Of a DNA stretch of 64,000 nucleotides, positions 18,902 to 28,293 are shown in pieces. A model generated the notes under the pieces. It ran no database searches and had not been told where the DNA came from. It was given only the letters and a program-made list of their open reading frames with translations. This DNA is from Polyangiaceae bacterium (lineage in GTDB: Bacteria > Myxococcota_A > Polyangia > Polyangiales > Polyangiaceae), in NCBI GenBank assembly GCA_013214025.1, contig JABSRN010000013.1, positions 1-64,000 on the forward strand, in the 5' to 3' direction. The first letter of the stretch is position 1. Every line of letters begins with the position of its first letter. Made by a program: the position numbers and the translations under genes.

Positions 18902-18932
18902 ACAGAGGAGGACGTATGTCGTCCTCCTCTGT
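18902..18932 (-). terminator. Intrinsic terminator for the lipoprotein-sorting gene
   Basis: A perfect 13-bp stem (ACAGAGGAGGACG at 18902-18914 against 18920-18932) has a 5-base loop. On the minus strand the stem is followed by GCAATTTTG. It lies 46 bases beyond the stop at 18978, so it should end transcription of that gene before the barrel gene. Confidence 0.75.
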
Positions 18933-18977
18933 TGTCCCCGCTAATTTTCTAGGATGACCGCTGCTCGGCCCTGGCGC

Positions 18978-19745
18978 TCAGTGCTCGATGGCGCTGGGGG
19001 TGAACTGGCTGTCCTTGAGGTTCTTGCGGATATCAACGTCGTCGATAATTAATTCGGTCGAGTGACCGTTCTCACTCTTCATCAGACTCTTGGTGATGGT
19101 TTTCTGACCCTCGATGGTTTCGACCTTCTTGGTGTACATAGTCTTCATTAGACGGCCTTTCTTATCGAAGAACTTGGTTCGCATAGGAACGAAGTCATTC
19201 TTACGAACCCAGGTCTGGACCTTGGAGTAGTTGCTCTTGGCGGACGGCTTCATCTTCGAGACGATGACGTAGGTCTTGACCGTGCCGACCTTGTCGTCCT
19301 TGAGGCGCTCGTGAACGGCTCGGGTGGCGTCCATGCCGCGCAAGTCGGCGTAGGTGAAGTCGCTTCCCATGAAGCTACCATTACGTTCGCGACCGGAGAT
19401 GCGGCGACGCTTCTTGAGGCCGGGCAGGTAGATGTGCTGGTGGTCTTTTCCGCTCTTCGTTTCGAGCATCAAGAACGCTGTACCGGCGATTTTCTGCGGC
19501 GAGGTGAACCGGATGACCGTTTCGCTTCGGCCTTCGACTTTTCGCCCCAGCAGTCGCATCTGGCGGACGCTCTTACTCTTGCCCTTCTTCAAGATCATTC
19601 GGGTTTTGATCTTGGCGCCTTCCCAGGAGAAGCCATTGGACGACTCCATCTTTTCGGCGATTTGTTTCCCGGAGAGCCCAGCGTGCGCCGGTGCGATCCA
19701 CAGTAGGGAGATAAGGAGAATTGGAACTAAGCGTGAAACAGACAT
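18978..19745 (-). CDS. LolA-like outer-membrane lipoprotein-sorting protein
   Basis: From ATG 19745 (GAGG ribosome site) the product has 255 residues with a signal peptide ending near APAHA-G. The mature protein matches the family annotated as outer membrane lipoprotein-sorting protein: ETVIRFTSPQKIAGTAFLML, then YLPGLKKRRRISGRERNGSFMGSDFTYADL, which are its signature segments. These proteins have a LolA/LppX-like half-barrel that carries a lipid or lipoprotein across the periplasm. They usually act with an MMPL exporter and an outer-membrane barrel. Here the barrel gene is next door and an MMPL gene is 28 kb away. Longer starts upstream add residues that are not signal-like. Confidence 0.88.
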   Translation of the reverse strand: MSVSRLVPILLISLLWIAPAHAGLSGKQIAEKMESSNGFSWEGAKIKTRMILKKGKSKSVRQMRLLGRKVEGRSETVIRFTSPQKIAGTAFLMLETKSGKDHQHIYLPGLKKRRRISGRERNGSFMGSDFTYADLRGMDATRAVHERLKDDKVGTVKTYVIVSKMKPSAKSNYSKVQTWVRKNDFVPMRTKFFDKKGRLMKTMYTKKVETIEGQKTITKSLMKSENGHSTELIIDDVDIRKNLKDSQFTPSAIEH

Positions 19746-19922
19746 ATCTAAAACCTCGACGCAACATCGTCCCCATTCATTCACTGAGTCAAGCACGAAG
19801 GGCGGTTGCAATTGTTCTTACGCCAACCTGGCTAGGGAGCTTCCCGCTTTGACGCACTGTGCTGACAAAAATATTCAATGCTCGCCTATGACCTCATCTT
19901 CGTGGAGGTTTCGGGGAAAATC

Positions 19923-19986
19923 GGGCTGTCGTCCCCTACTCGGGACGATTTCGAGCTAAGTCGTCCCGAGTACGGGACGACAGCCC
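19923..19986. repeat. Large nested inverted repeat upstream of the HMG-CoA synthase gene
   Basis: A 26-base arm at 19923-19948 pairs with 19961-19986 with a single mismatch, around a 12-base loop. Each arm itself contains TCGTCCC-N6-GGGACGA, so four copies of that heptamer occur in alternating orientation. The element could form one long hairpin or two short ones. It lies between the divergent sorting-protein gene (start 19745) and the HMG-CoA synthase gene (start 20037). No T-run follows. It may be an operator for a dimeric regulator, a REP-like element or an RNA structure. Confidence 0.85.
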
Positions 19987-20036
19987 GCCCGTGTGGACTG
20001 CCGTCTGATACCGCTTCAAAATTGGTTCCTGGCTTT

Positions 20037-21515
20037 ATGACTGAATTTGCTGCTTCTCCCGGTGTGAGCGCTTTGAGCGCCTACTTTCCGCCGTTCCGAG
20101 TGTCCCTTGAGGACTGGTGCGGCTGGACGGACAATTCGTGGGAAAAAATTCGGGCGGTGGTCGGGAAGAGTTTCCGGATTTGTGGCCCGCAACAAAATGT
20201 CTACACCATGGCGGCAAGTGCCGTTCTGCGGCTTATTGAGCAGAACGATATCGATCCTCGCACGATTGGGTTTTTAGGACTCGGTACAGAGTCCAGCACC
20301 GACAACGCCGCAGGAGCTGTGATTGTGCGTGGAATGGTCGACCGTGCCCTAGACGAATTGGGTAAGCCGCGGCTGCCCAGAAGGTTGGAAGTCCCGGAAT
20401 TTAAGCACGCCTGTCTGGGCGGCATGTACGCCCTCAAGGGCGCCATGCGTTACGTCGCGACCGACGGCGCTGGGTCGAAGGCCATCGTTGTGGCATCCGA
20501 TGTCGCCGAATACGAGCGGGGAACCAGCGGCGAACAAACCCAAGGCGCGGGTGCTGTGGCGATGTTGGTGGAGGCCGAAGCTCGATTGTTCGAGGTGGAT
20601 CTCGCACACTGTGGGACCGCGTCGGATTATCGCGGTCCCGATTTTCGAAAGCCCTTCGCGCGGCATTTCTCTGACGGTTATGCCGCCCGCACGCAGCGTG
20701 TCAGTGATTTTCCCATATTCAGCGGCAAGTACTCGACCTTTTCCTACCTCGACGAAACGGTGCATGCCGTCGAGGACATGCTGAGCCGGCTGAACGTTTC
20801 CGCCGGTCAGTATTATCGTGACGTAAGCTATCTGTTCTTCCACCGGCCGTACCAGATGATGCCCATCCAGGCGATGAGCTTCCTCTATGTTCGTGGTTTG
20901 GTGCGAGGGGATAATCATCAGCGCGAACTGTCCGAGCTCTGCGCCGAGGCAGGGGTGGACCTGCAGGAGTTGGCCGAGGAATGTGCCTCAACGCCGGATC
21001 TTTACGGAGCCGTTCTCGCGGGCAACGCGGAAACCGATCCCTATCGTTCGACCAGCAAGCTCGCGAGCTTGGTTAGGCGCCGGCCGTCCTTTCGAGAATT
21101 GCTCGCCGAAAAGATGAGTTTGGGGTCCGCCGCGGTCGCCCATATCGGCAATCTGTACACGGCGGCGTTGCCTGCCTGGTTGGCGGCTGGGATGGAAGCC
21201 GCGGAAGCCTCCGGACAAGAACTATTGGGGGCCCCGATGGTTGCTGTCGGCTACGGCAGCGGTGACGCCGCAGAATCGTGGCCGTTGCGAGCGGTCCCAG
21301 GTTGGCAAGAGGCTGCCCGTAATATCCGATTCCAGGAAGCTCTAGCGGAGCCTGTGGCTCTGACCCGTCAACAGTACGAGGCGCTTCACGACGGCGGGCA
21401 GTTGCCGGATCTGAATTATTCCCCTCGCGGAGAGTTCGTGATCAGCCGGGTCGGGGAGACCTACGAGTCGAGTTTCCAGGATCTGGCCGTCGAGTATTAC
21501 GACTACATTCGCTGA
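20037..21515 (+). CDS. Hydroxymethylglutaryl-CoA synthase family protein
   Basis: From ATG 20037 the product has 492 residues with the thiolase fold of HMG-CoA synthases, which condense acetyl-CoA with acetoacetyl-CoA in the mevalonate pathway. The catalytic triad is visible: E85 in GLGTESSTD, C126 in KHACLGGMYAL, and H269 in FFHRPYQMM. GNAETDPY and later SLGSAAVAHIGNLYTAALPAW match the C-terminal family pattern. It is about 100 residues longer than MvaS of Gram-positive bacteria. A polyketide beta-branching synthase is an alternative, but no polyketide genes are nearby. The frame is open upstream through the inverted repeat, which is not coding-like. No other isoprenoid gene is adjacent. Confidence 0.82.
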   Translation: MTEFAASPGVSALSAYFPPFRVSLEDWCGWTDNSWEKIRAVVGKSFRICGPQQNVYTMAASAVLRLIEQNDIDPRTIGFLGLGTESSTDNAAGAVIVRGMVDRALDELGKPRLPRRLEVPEFKHACLGGMYALKGAMRYVATDGAGSKAIVVASDVAEYERGTSGEQTQGAGAVAMLVEAEARLFEVDLAHCGTASDYRGPDFRKPFARHFSDGYAARTQRVSDFPIFSGKYSTFSYLDETVHAVEDMLSRLNVSAGQYYRDVSYLFFHRPYQMMPIQAMSFLYVRGLVRGDNHQRELSELCAEAGVDLQELAEECASTPDLYGAVLAGNAETDPYRSTSKLASLVRRRPSFRELLAEKMSLGSAAVAHIGNLYTAALPAWLAAGMEAAEASGQELLGAPMVAVGYGSGDAAESWPLRAVPGWQEAARNIRFQEALAEPVALTRQQYEALHDGGQLPDLNYSPRGEFVISRVGETYESSFQDLAVEYYDYIR

Positions 21516-21880
21516 GCTTTTTCTCCTCGAGGGGGCGTTCTCGGCGGCGCGGACGGCAATGAACTTCGCCTGTCTGGTGCGATTGACTACATTGCCCCAC
21601 CTGATTGGGGCCCGCGTCGACAGTGTCTCATGGCCCCGATAAGGCCAGATTGGGGGCCGTTCGCGATTTTAGGCAGTCCAACATATGGCTACAAAACGGT
21701 GTTATTTCGGTGGGTTGACTTGCTTAGCGCTAGCTTGACTACGAAAAGAAGCACAGACTACTTGCCGGGTCGACGGCGTCGATCCATCCATTCGCCGCAA
21801 ACGGGCTTCCGCGCCCGACTCTGGCACCCGAGCATCGGGGCTTTCTTAGCTTGATAGAGCAAGCAATTAACGAGGTTTTC
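21516..21880. other. Intergenic region and presumed rpoD promoter region
   Basis: No gene is seen. TTGACT occurs at 21715-21720 and again at 21735-21740; the second is 18 bases before TACTTG (21759-21764), a weak promoter candidate. GAGG six bases before the GTG at 21881 sets the rpoD start. Confidence 0.4.
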
Positions 21881-23737
21881 GTGGGAACAAAGAAGTCGGA
21901 CCGCACCACCAATCGCAAGACCGGTACGAAGGCGCCCAGCGCAAAACCGAAGACCGCTGCTAAGATCAAGGCGTCGACCAAGAAGGCCGAAGCAAAAGCG
22001 TCGGCTGCGGATAAACCGGTTGCGGCAAAAAAGAAGGCTGCCAAAAAGGCGGCGGCCACGCCCAAGGTGAGCGAGCCCAAAGCCAAGGCGACGCCGAAGG
22101 CAAAGCCGAAGGCGGCACCCAAAGCCAAGGCGGCACCCAAAGCCAAGGCGGCACCCAAAGCCAAGGCGAAAGCGGAGCCAAAGGTAAAAGCCAAGGCCGT
22201 ACCGAAGGCGAAGGCGAAAGCCGCTCCCAAGACTATGGCCGCGTCGGATTCAGCACCGCCCACAGATAGCGGCTCCGCTAGTTCGATGAAGGCAGCCAAG
22301 AGTAAAGCCTTCTTGACCTACGCGCAGGTTAACGATGCTCCGACTGAGGGCAAGAAGCCTGCAGAGGCAGCGCCAGCCCCCAAGCCGAAGGCCAAGAAGG
22401 TCGAGCCGTCTATGGATGCGGCCTACGGTCGCAGCAACGACCCGGTCCGCATGTACCTACGTAAGATGGGTAGTGTGGCCTTGCTGACTCGCGAGCGGGA
22501 GGTGGAGATCGCCAAACGCATAGAAGCGGGTGAAGAATACGTACTCGAAGTCATTCTTCAGAGCCCTGTCGCCCCCCGCGAGATCATCGCCGTAGGTGAA
22601 CTGCTCCGCGCCCACAAAGTGCGGGTCAAAGATCTCGTCCGTGACACGGACGACGAGGAACAAGAGTTTGACGAGGAGGAGGCGGATCGCTCTGCCATCC
22701 GGCTCATCGACAAGGTCAAACGCCTCGACAAGAAAAATTCGGCACTTCATCAGGAAATGAAGACGGCGGTAGACGATCGCAAGAAGCAGATCGGAAAAGA
22801 CCTGACGAGCAACCGTGCCGACATGGTGAAGACGCTGACGGAAATGCGCTTGAACAAACCCACCGTTGAGCGCCTCGTTACCCAGCTGAAGGCGATCTAC
22901 CAGCGCTTCAAGGATGCGGACCCTGCGGAACGAAAAGAGCTCGAAGAGGAGTTCTGCACCGATCAAAAAGAACTGCGCGATGTCTACAGCGATGTGCGTA
23001 AGGGCGAGCGGAAAGCGGAGCGCGCCAAGGCCGAGTTGGTCGAGGCCAACCTGCGGCTCGTGGTGTCCATCGCGAAGAAGTACACCAACCGGGGCCTACA
23101 GTTCCTCGACCTCATTCAAGAGGGCAACATTGGGCTGATGAAGGCCGTTGATAAGTTCGAGTACAAGCGTGGCTACAAGTTCAGCACCTACGGCACGTGG
23201 TGGATCCGCCAGGCGATCACTCGCGCCATCGCGGACCAAGCACGCACCATCCGAATTCCGGTGCATATGATCGAGACGACGAACAAATTGGTTCGAACCT
23301 CTCGCTACTTGGTACAGGAGCTGGGGCGTGAACCCACTCCCGAAGAAATCGCTGAGAAGATGGAGCTCCCCCTCGATCAGGTCCGGAAGGTCCTGAAGAT
23401 CGCCAAGGAGCCTCTGAGCCTTGAGACGCCTATCGGTGAGGAAGGCGACAGCCATCTCGGTGACTTCATCGAGGACAAGAACGCTATCAGCCCTTCGGAT
23501 GCGGTCATCAACTTGAACCTGAGCGAGCAGACGCGAAAGGTTCTCGAGACTCTCACTCCGCGCGAGGAAAAAGTCCTCCGTATGCGTTTCGGCATCGGCG
23601 AGAAGAGTGACCATACCCTCGAAGAGGTCGGTCAGGACTTCGAGGTCACCCGCGAGCGAATCCGGCAGATCGAGGCAAAGGCCCTACGCAAGCTCCAGCA
23701 CCCGAGCCGATCTAAAGAGCTGAAGAGCTTCGTCTAG
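21881..23737 (+). CDS. rpoD: Primary sigma factor RpoD with Lys/Ala-rich N-terminal tail
   Basis: The 618-residue product is the housekeeping sigma-70 factor. Region 1.2 ([18 protein letters not shown]) begins near residue 187. Region 2 is complete, with the region 2.4 and 2.3 hallmark [16 protein letters not shown]. Region 4 ends with [17 protein letters not shown]. The usual acidic region 1.1 is replaced by about 140 residues rich in Lys, Ala and Pro, including a repeated PKAKAA motif, so the N-terminus is strongly basic. GTG at 21881 with GAGG six bases upstream is preferred to TTG at 21851. The gene is single, with its own leader. The basic tail resembles histone H1-like sequences and may bind DNA (inference). 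Confidence 0.94.
   Translation: MGTKKSDRTTNRKTGTKAPSAKPKTAAKIKASTKKAEAKASAADKPVAAKKKAAKKAAATPKVSEPKAKATPKAKPKAAPKAKAAPKAKAAPKAKAKAEPKVKAKAVPKAKAKAAPKTMAASDSAPPTDSGSASSMKAAKSKAFLTYAQVNDAPTEGKKPAEAAPAPKPKAKKVEPSMDAAYGRSNDPVRMYLRKMGSVALLTREREVEIAKRIEAGEEYVLEVILQSPVAPREIIAVGELLRAHKVRVKDLVRDTDDEEQEFDEEEADRSAIRLIDKVKRLDKKNSALHQEMKTAVDDRKKQIGKDLTSNRADMVKTLTEMRLNKPTVERLVTQLKAIYQRFKDADPAERKELEEEFCTDQKELRDVYSDVRKGERKAERAKAELVEANLRLVVSIAKKYTNRGLQFLDLIQEGNIGLMKAVDKFEYKRGYKFSTYGTWWIRQAITRAIADQARTIRIPVHMIETTNKLVRTSRYLVQELGREPTPEEIAEKMELPLDQVRKVLKIAKEPLSLETPIGEEGDSHLGDFIEDKNAISPSDAVINLNLSEQTRKVLETLTPREEKVLRMRFGIGEKSDHTLEEVGQDFEVTRERIRQIEAKALRKLQHPSRSKELKSFV
22112..22165 (+). repeat. Three exact 18-bp repeats in the rpoD tail
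   Basis: GCGGCACCCAAAGCCAAG is repeated three times without change at 22112-22129, 22130-22147 and 22148-22165. It encodes AAPKAK in frame. Exact DNA identity, rather than only protein similarity, suggests recent copy-number change by slippage. Confidence 0.95.
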
Positions 23738-23954
23738 ATTATCCGCCCAGCAGCCGAATTCCAGCCGGCCGGGCTAGAACGGGGCGTGAGCAGCACCGGC
23801 GCGTTGCTGTCCCTTTGTGGTGGGGCGCTGTCCCATAGAGGCTCGCCCTCCGCGGACAGCTGCGTTTCTCGACCACTGAGGGTGCCTCCGGACTATTCGT
23901 CCGCCACGGGGCTGGTTACACTCCGAGCTCACCTTTGAGAGTGGGCGGCGGGAC

Positions 23955-26900
23955 ATGCAGATAATCAATCGGAAGCGCTTCTGGCAGACCGCCAGCTCCC
24001 TAGCGGCAAACACCAAGCTCCGCTCTGCGGGCATGGCGTTGCAAAACGCGATGGAGTTGTATCGTCTGGGTCACTTGGCCAAGCCTTACAGTGCGCCCTA
24101 CTCGGTCGTCGCGGAGTTTCGCATCTTTCGTTTGCGGCGATACGACGCGCGGGCGACCCAGAGCCCTGATCCCAGTCTCGCGCCGATCCTGCTCGTGCCG
24201 CCGCTGATGTTGAGTTCCGAAATATACGATGTCGCCCCGGATGCGAGTTTCGCTGCCACCATGGTGGATCACGGCTTGGACGTGTGGGTGGTCGACTTTG
24301 GTGAGCCGGCGAACCAACCCGGTGGCATGTCGCGTACCTTTGACGATCACGTGCGCGCCGTAGTGGAGGCGGTCGACGAAGTGCGCCGGCGCACCGAGCG
24401 CGACGTGCATCTCGCGGGGTATTCTCAAGGCGGTATGTTCGCCTATCAGGCGGCCGCGATGCGCAAGTCCGAGGGGATTGAGTCGGTCATCACTCTGGGG
24501 GCCCCCGTGGACATTCACGCCACTATCGATGGCGTCAGCCCCGCCGCGATGGCGCGTGCCTTCGGTGCCATCAGTTCCGTGGCTCGCGGCCGGATGGAGC
24601 GTATGGAGGGCATCTCGGGTACTTTGCTTGGCAAGGGCGTGAGGTTATTCAGCGTCAAGAAGGAGGCCAGTCAGCTGTTGGATTTCGTCCGCAAGTTGGC
24701 GGACCGCCAGGCGCTAGAAAAATCTGAGACTCGACGTCGCTTCTTGGCTGGTGAGGGCTTCACGGCTTGGCCGGGACCCGCGCTCCGTCAGTTCTTTGAT
24801 GATTTTATTGTTCACAATCGGATGATCTCGGGTGGCTTCGTGATCGATGGTCAAACGGTCACTCTCTCCGATATCACCTGTCCGGTTTTATACTTCTTGG
24901 GTACCCGGGACGCCTTGGCTCGTCCCCGCGCGGTCCGTGCCATCAACTCAGTGCTGACGGATGCGGAGGTATTTGAGGTTCAGGTAAAATCCGGACACAT
25001 CGGCTTGGTTGTCGGCCCCATCGCTTCGGAAAAAACCTGTCCGACGATCGCCGAGTGGGTGCGCTGGCAGGCCAATGAAGGCCGCCGCCCTACGTCGCTG
25101 CCGCGGCACACTGCAGAACCGCAGCCGAAGGCGGCAGCGAAGGACGAGTTTGATTTCGACGTGCAGTTTGACGTGAAGCTTGCGGTGGATTCCGTCGGCG
25201 ATGCCGTCGGCAACGCATTCGCGCGACTGGGTGAGGTGTCTCGGGACGTGGGCGATGCTTTCGATAGCCTGCGTTACCAACTTCCGCGGTTGAGCACTCT
25301 GGAGAAAATTGAGAAAACCACTCGGATCAGCTTCGGAAAATCGCTGTCTGATCAGGCCCTCGCCATCGGTGACGAAACGTTTTTCTTGTGGCAGGGCAGA
25401 GCTCTTTCCTACGCAGACACCGACCAACGGGTGGGTTATGTCGTCCGTGGCTTGATTCAGTGCGGTGTTCGCGAAGGCCAGCGTGTGGGGGTAATCATGG
25501 GGTCTCGCCCGAGTTATCTTTCAGCGGTCGCCGCCCTCAACCGCATCGGTGCGGTGGCGGTCTTGCTCGGTCCTGAGATGGGCCGGGTTTCTCATGCTCG
25601 GGCGCTAGAAATGGTTCCCTGCGAATACGTAATCACCGATCCCGAGAGGGCGGAAAGTACCCGCGCATTGGTAGACGTTGACGTGCTGGTCCTGGGGGGA
25701 GGCGCTGAGGAACGCAGCTTGGCGGCTGGGATCACCGATCTCGAAGCAATCGATCCGGAGGAAGTGAAGCTGCCGGATTGGTACAAGCCGGACCCCGGGC
25801 GAGCCGCGGATCTCGCGATGATCATATTCACGGCGGGCAACGATGACGAACCCCGCTCGGCGCGCATCACGAACCGGCGTTGGGCATTTTCCGCTTACGG
25901 TACCGCCGCGGCGGCCACGCTGACTCCGAAAGACACCGTCTATTGCAGCATGCCGCTTCATCACGCCGCCGGCATGCTGGTGAGCGTCGGTGGTGCTCTG
26001 GTGGGCGGCGCGCGGCTGGCGCTGGCCGAATGCTTTGAGCCGGAGCTGTTTTGGCACGACGTACGCCGTTACGGCGTGACCGTCGCCTTCTATGCAGGTG
26101 AGATGATGCGCGGACTGACACTGGCTCCCCGTACGAAGAGTGATTCAAAGAATTCCCTGCGGCTGTTTGCCGGGAGTGGCATGCGGGCCGACGTTTGGCG
26201 CCGCTTGGTGGAACGTTTCGGTCCCGTCGGCGTGTTGGAATTTTACGCCTCCACCGAAGGCAATGCCGTGCTGGCAAATGCTTCCGGAGAAAAGCTCGGA
26301 TCGCTCGGTCGTCCCCTTCCGGGCAGCACGGACATGGTGGTGGCGCGCTACGACTTTGGAGCTCGGGAATTCATTCGCCGCGACAATGGTCGATTCATTC
26401 GCTGTCAGGTGGACGAGCCCGGCATGATGATCGCCCGCGTGGACGAGACCCATCCGTCCTCGGCCTTTGACGGCTACACCGAGGAGTCGGCGACCGAAGG
26501 CCGGATCCGGCGGGGCGTCTTCGAAGACGATGATGTCTGGTTTGTGTCCGGGGATATTCTCCGTCGAGACGAAGACGGCGACTACTGGTTCGTGGACCGC
26601 GAGAGCGATGTGGTGATCTCCGAAGACGGCGTGAATTTCTCCGTGGAGGTCGAAGACGCACTGTACGAACTTCCCAGCGTTGCTCGTGCAGTGGTGTACG
26701 GCGTCTCGGTCGACGGCATCCCCGCGCACGTGCTGGTCGCCAATGTGGTTCCCAAGTCGGGCGAACACTTAGAGCCGGCAGAGCTGACCGTGGCGCTGGC
26801 GGCTCGTTTGCCTGTCGACAAATGGCCCAAGGTTGTGCACGTGGTGCACAGCATCGATCTGTCGGACGGCTACCGCTCTGTGAAGTCCCCATTGCGCGCG

Positions 26901-27041
26901 GGTGGCCTGGGGACCCCCGGCCAGGGCACACTGTGTCTGGACGCCGAGCAAAAGACCTATGGGGCGGTTCAGGCGGATGATTACGACGAGACTGTTCGTC
27001 GGTCTGTGAGCGTATCGGTCCAAGCCGCAGTCGTTCACTGA
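23955..27041 (+). CDS. Fusion of PhaC-like alpha/beta hydrolase and acyl-CoA synthetase
   Basis: The 1028-residue product has two enzymes. Residues about 20-375 are a PHA-synthase/depolymerase-like alpha/beta hydrolase with nucleophile motif GYSQGG (Ser where PhaC has Cys), acid LGTRDAL and His in SGHIGLVVG. After a linker rich in Asp and Val, residues about 450-1000 are an adenylate-forming acyl-CoA synthetase with FYASTEGN, SGDILRRDEDGDYWFVDR and the C-terminal lysine in RSVKSPLR. The phosphate loop is divergent (FTAGNDDEPRSARI instead of TSGTTGxPK). A TACACT at 23917-23922 could be the -10 element. The pair might hydrolyse an acyl ester and then activate the acid. Similar fusions are known in Actinobacteria, as I recall. 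Confidence 0.88.
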   Translation: MQIINRKRFWQTASSLAANTKLRSAGMALQNAMELYRLGHLAKPYSAPYSVVAEFRIFRLRRYDARATQSPDPSLAPILLVPPLMLSSEIYDVAPDASFAATMVDHGLDVWVVDFGEPANQPGGMSRTFDDHVRAVVEAVDEVRRRTERDVHLAGYSQGGMFAYQAAAMRKSEGIESVITLGAPVDIHATIDGVSPAAMARAFGAISSVARGRMERMEGISGTLLGKGVRLFSVKKEASQLLDFVRKLADRQALEKSETRRRFLAGEGFTAWPGPALRQFFDDFIVHNRMISGGFVIDGQTVTLSDITCPVLYFLGTRDALARPRAVRAINSVLTDAEVFEVQVKSGHIGLVVGPIASEKTCPTIAEWVRWQANEGRRPTSLPRHTAEPQPKAAAKDEFDFDVQFDVKLAVDSVGDAVGNAFARLGEVSRDVGDAFDSLRYQLPRLSTLEKIEKTTRISFGKSLSDQALAIGDETFFLWQGRALSYADTDQRVGYVVRGLIQCGVREGQRVGVIMGSRPSYLSAVAALNRIGAVAVLLGPEMGRVSHARALEMVPCEYVITDPERAESTRALVDVDVLVLGGGAEERSLAAGITDLEAIDPEEVKLPDWYKPDPGRAADLAMIIFTAGNDDEPRSARITNRRWAFSAYGTAAAATLTPKDTVYCSMPLHHAAGMLVSVGGALVGGARLALAECFEPELFWHDVRRYGVTVAFYAGEMMRGLTLAPRTKSDSKNSLRLFAGSGMRADVWRRLVERFGPVGVLEFYASTEGNAVLANASGEKLGSLGRPLPGSTDMVVARYDFGAREFIRRDNGRFIRCQVDEPGMMIARVDETHPSSAFDGYTEESATEGRIRRGVFEDDDVWFVSGDILRRDEDGDYWFVDRESDVVISEDGVNFSVEVEDALYELPSVARAVVYGVSVDGIPAHVLVANVVPKSGEHLEPAELTVALAARLPVDKWPKVVHVVHSIDLSDGYRSVKSPLRAGGLGTPGQGTLCLDAEQKTYGAVQADDYDETVRRSVSVSVQAAVVH

Positions 27042-27244
27042 ACCGGAATTCAGCGACAATTTTTAATTGTCCGCCGTATCACGCAGACATCGTAAGAGTT
27101 TTCTTTCATTCGAGCAGGGAAGGTTTTTCCTCCAACTGACGGATAATTCGTGTGAATATCCCGGCGCTCGAACGCGTCTGGTTGGTTCAGATCATTCTTT
27201 TTTCTGCGCTACCTCGCGCCACAACCCACTCGAGACGGAAAGCT

Positions 27245-28246
27245 ATGAAAGCCACTCGATCCATTCCCGCGCTCATTGCGCTAACTCTAGGTATGTCCGC
27301 TGCGACTGAGGTGTCTGCGAAGACCACCCTGCGTATCGCGACTCTCGCTCCGAAGGCTTCTTCGTGGGGCAAGGTAGTTAAGGTTTGGCGCAAAGCCGTC
27401 ATCAAGAAGAGCGGCGGAGCCTTGGACCTGAAGGTGTTTTACAACGCCGTTCAAGGCCGCGAGAACGCCATGGTCGGCAAGATGAAGGCTGGCCAGTTGG
27501 ATGGTGCGCTTCTATCGACTCAGGGGCTCTCGGCCATCAACCCGGACGTTCGAGCTCTCGCTCTGCCCGGTCTGATTTTGGACTGGAATAGCCTTGAGAA
27601 GGTCCGCAAGGCTCTCACTCCCGCCTTCAAGAAAGCCTACGAAGAGAAGGGCTACATCCTCTACGGTTGGTCGGACGCTGGTCTCATGCGTGGGTTCTCC
27701 AAGGGTGTAAAGGCCACCAAGCCTTCTCAGCTTTCGGGCAAGCGCGTTGTGTTGTTCAACGATGACGCGATGAGTGCTCAGGCAAACTCGCTCATTCCCG
27801 GCCTGGTGTCGGTCCCCCTCGATCCCTTCGAGACCTTGCCGCAGATTCGCTCTGGTAACGTGAACTACGTCACCGTGCCGGCCATCGCTGCGGAGCAGCT
27901 GCAGTGGACACCGCATCTGCAATACACCTACGATCGCATCTCTGGCGCAGCGACCGGTGGCACTCTCTTCAAGAAGGCCCCCCTCGACGCCCTCCCCGCC
28001 GACGTGCGCGCTGGCTTCATGAGCATCGCGACTCGGTTGATTCCCTACAACACCAAGAACAACCGCGCTGAGGACGATGCGTCCTTCCGACGCATCGCCA
28101 AGAAGCTTGAAGTTGTGAAAATTTCCGGTGCTGATAAAGCCGCCTGGGAAGCTCACGACAAGAAGGCTCTGAAGAAGATTGCTCAAGGAACCATGCCGCG
28201 AGCGCTCGTATCTAAGGTCGCGAAGCTGGTGGGCAAGTCCCTCTAG
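27245..28246 (+). CDS. TRAP-type solute-binding protein, DctP family, orphan
   Basis: From ATG 27245 the 333-residue product has a signal peptide (cleavage near EVSAK) and the DctP fold: TLRIATLAPKASSWGKVV at the N-terminus, then GLSAINPDVRALALPGL and the GYILYGWSDAG strand. DctP proteins bind an organic acid in the periplasm and deliver it to DctQ and DctM membrane subunits. Neither partner gene is adjacent, so this is an orphan. It may work with a distant permease or in an unrelated role, as happens in myxobacteria. GGAAAG lies just upstream. The gene ends at a strong terminator (28294-28325), so it is transcribed alone or with the gene before it. Confidence 0.85.
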   Translation: MKATRSIPALIALTLGMSAATEVSAKTTLRIATLAPKASSWGKVVKVWRKAVIKKSGGALDLKVFYNAVQGRENAMVGKMKAGQLDGALLSTQGLSAINPDVRALALPGLILDWNSLEKVRKALTPAFKKAYEEKGYILYGWSDAGLMRGFSKGVKATKPSQLSGKRVVLFNDDAMSAQANSLIPGLVSVPLDPFETLPQIRSGNVNYVTVPAIAAEQLQWTPHLQYTYDRISGAATGGTLFKKAPLDALPADVRAGFMSIATRLIPYNTKNNRAEDDASFRRIAKKLEVVKISGADKAAWEAHDKKALKKIAQGTMPRALVSKVAKLVGKSL

Positions 28247-28293
28247 TTTGGCGATACCAGCGCTCAGAATCGGCCCTGCGGGGCCAATTCTGG

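Noticed and set aside
21739-22299. 186-residue Ala/Phe-rich minus-strand frame opposite the rpoD tail
   Set aside because: It is the mirror of the Lys/Ala repeats and has no independent support.
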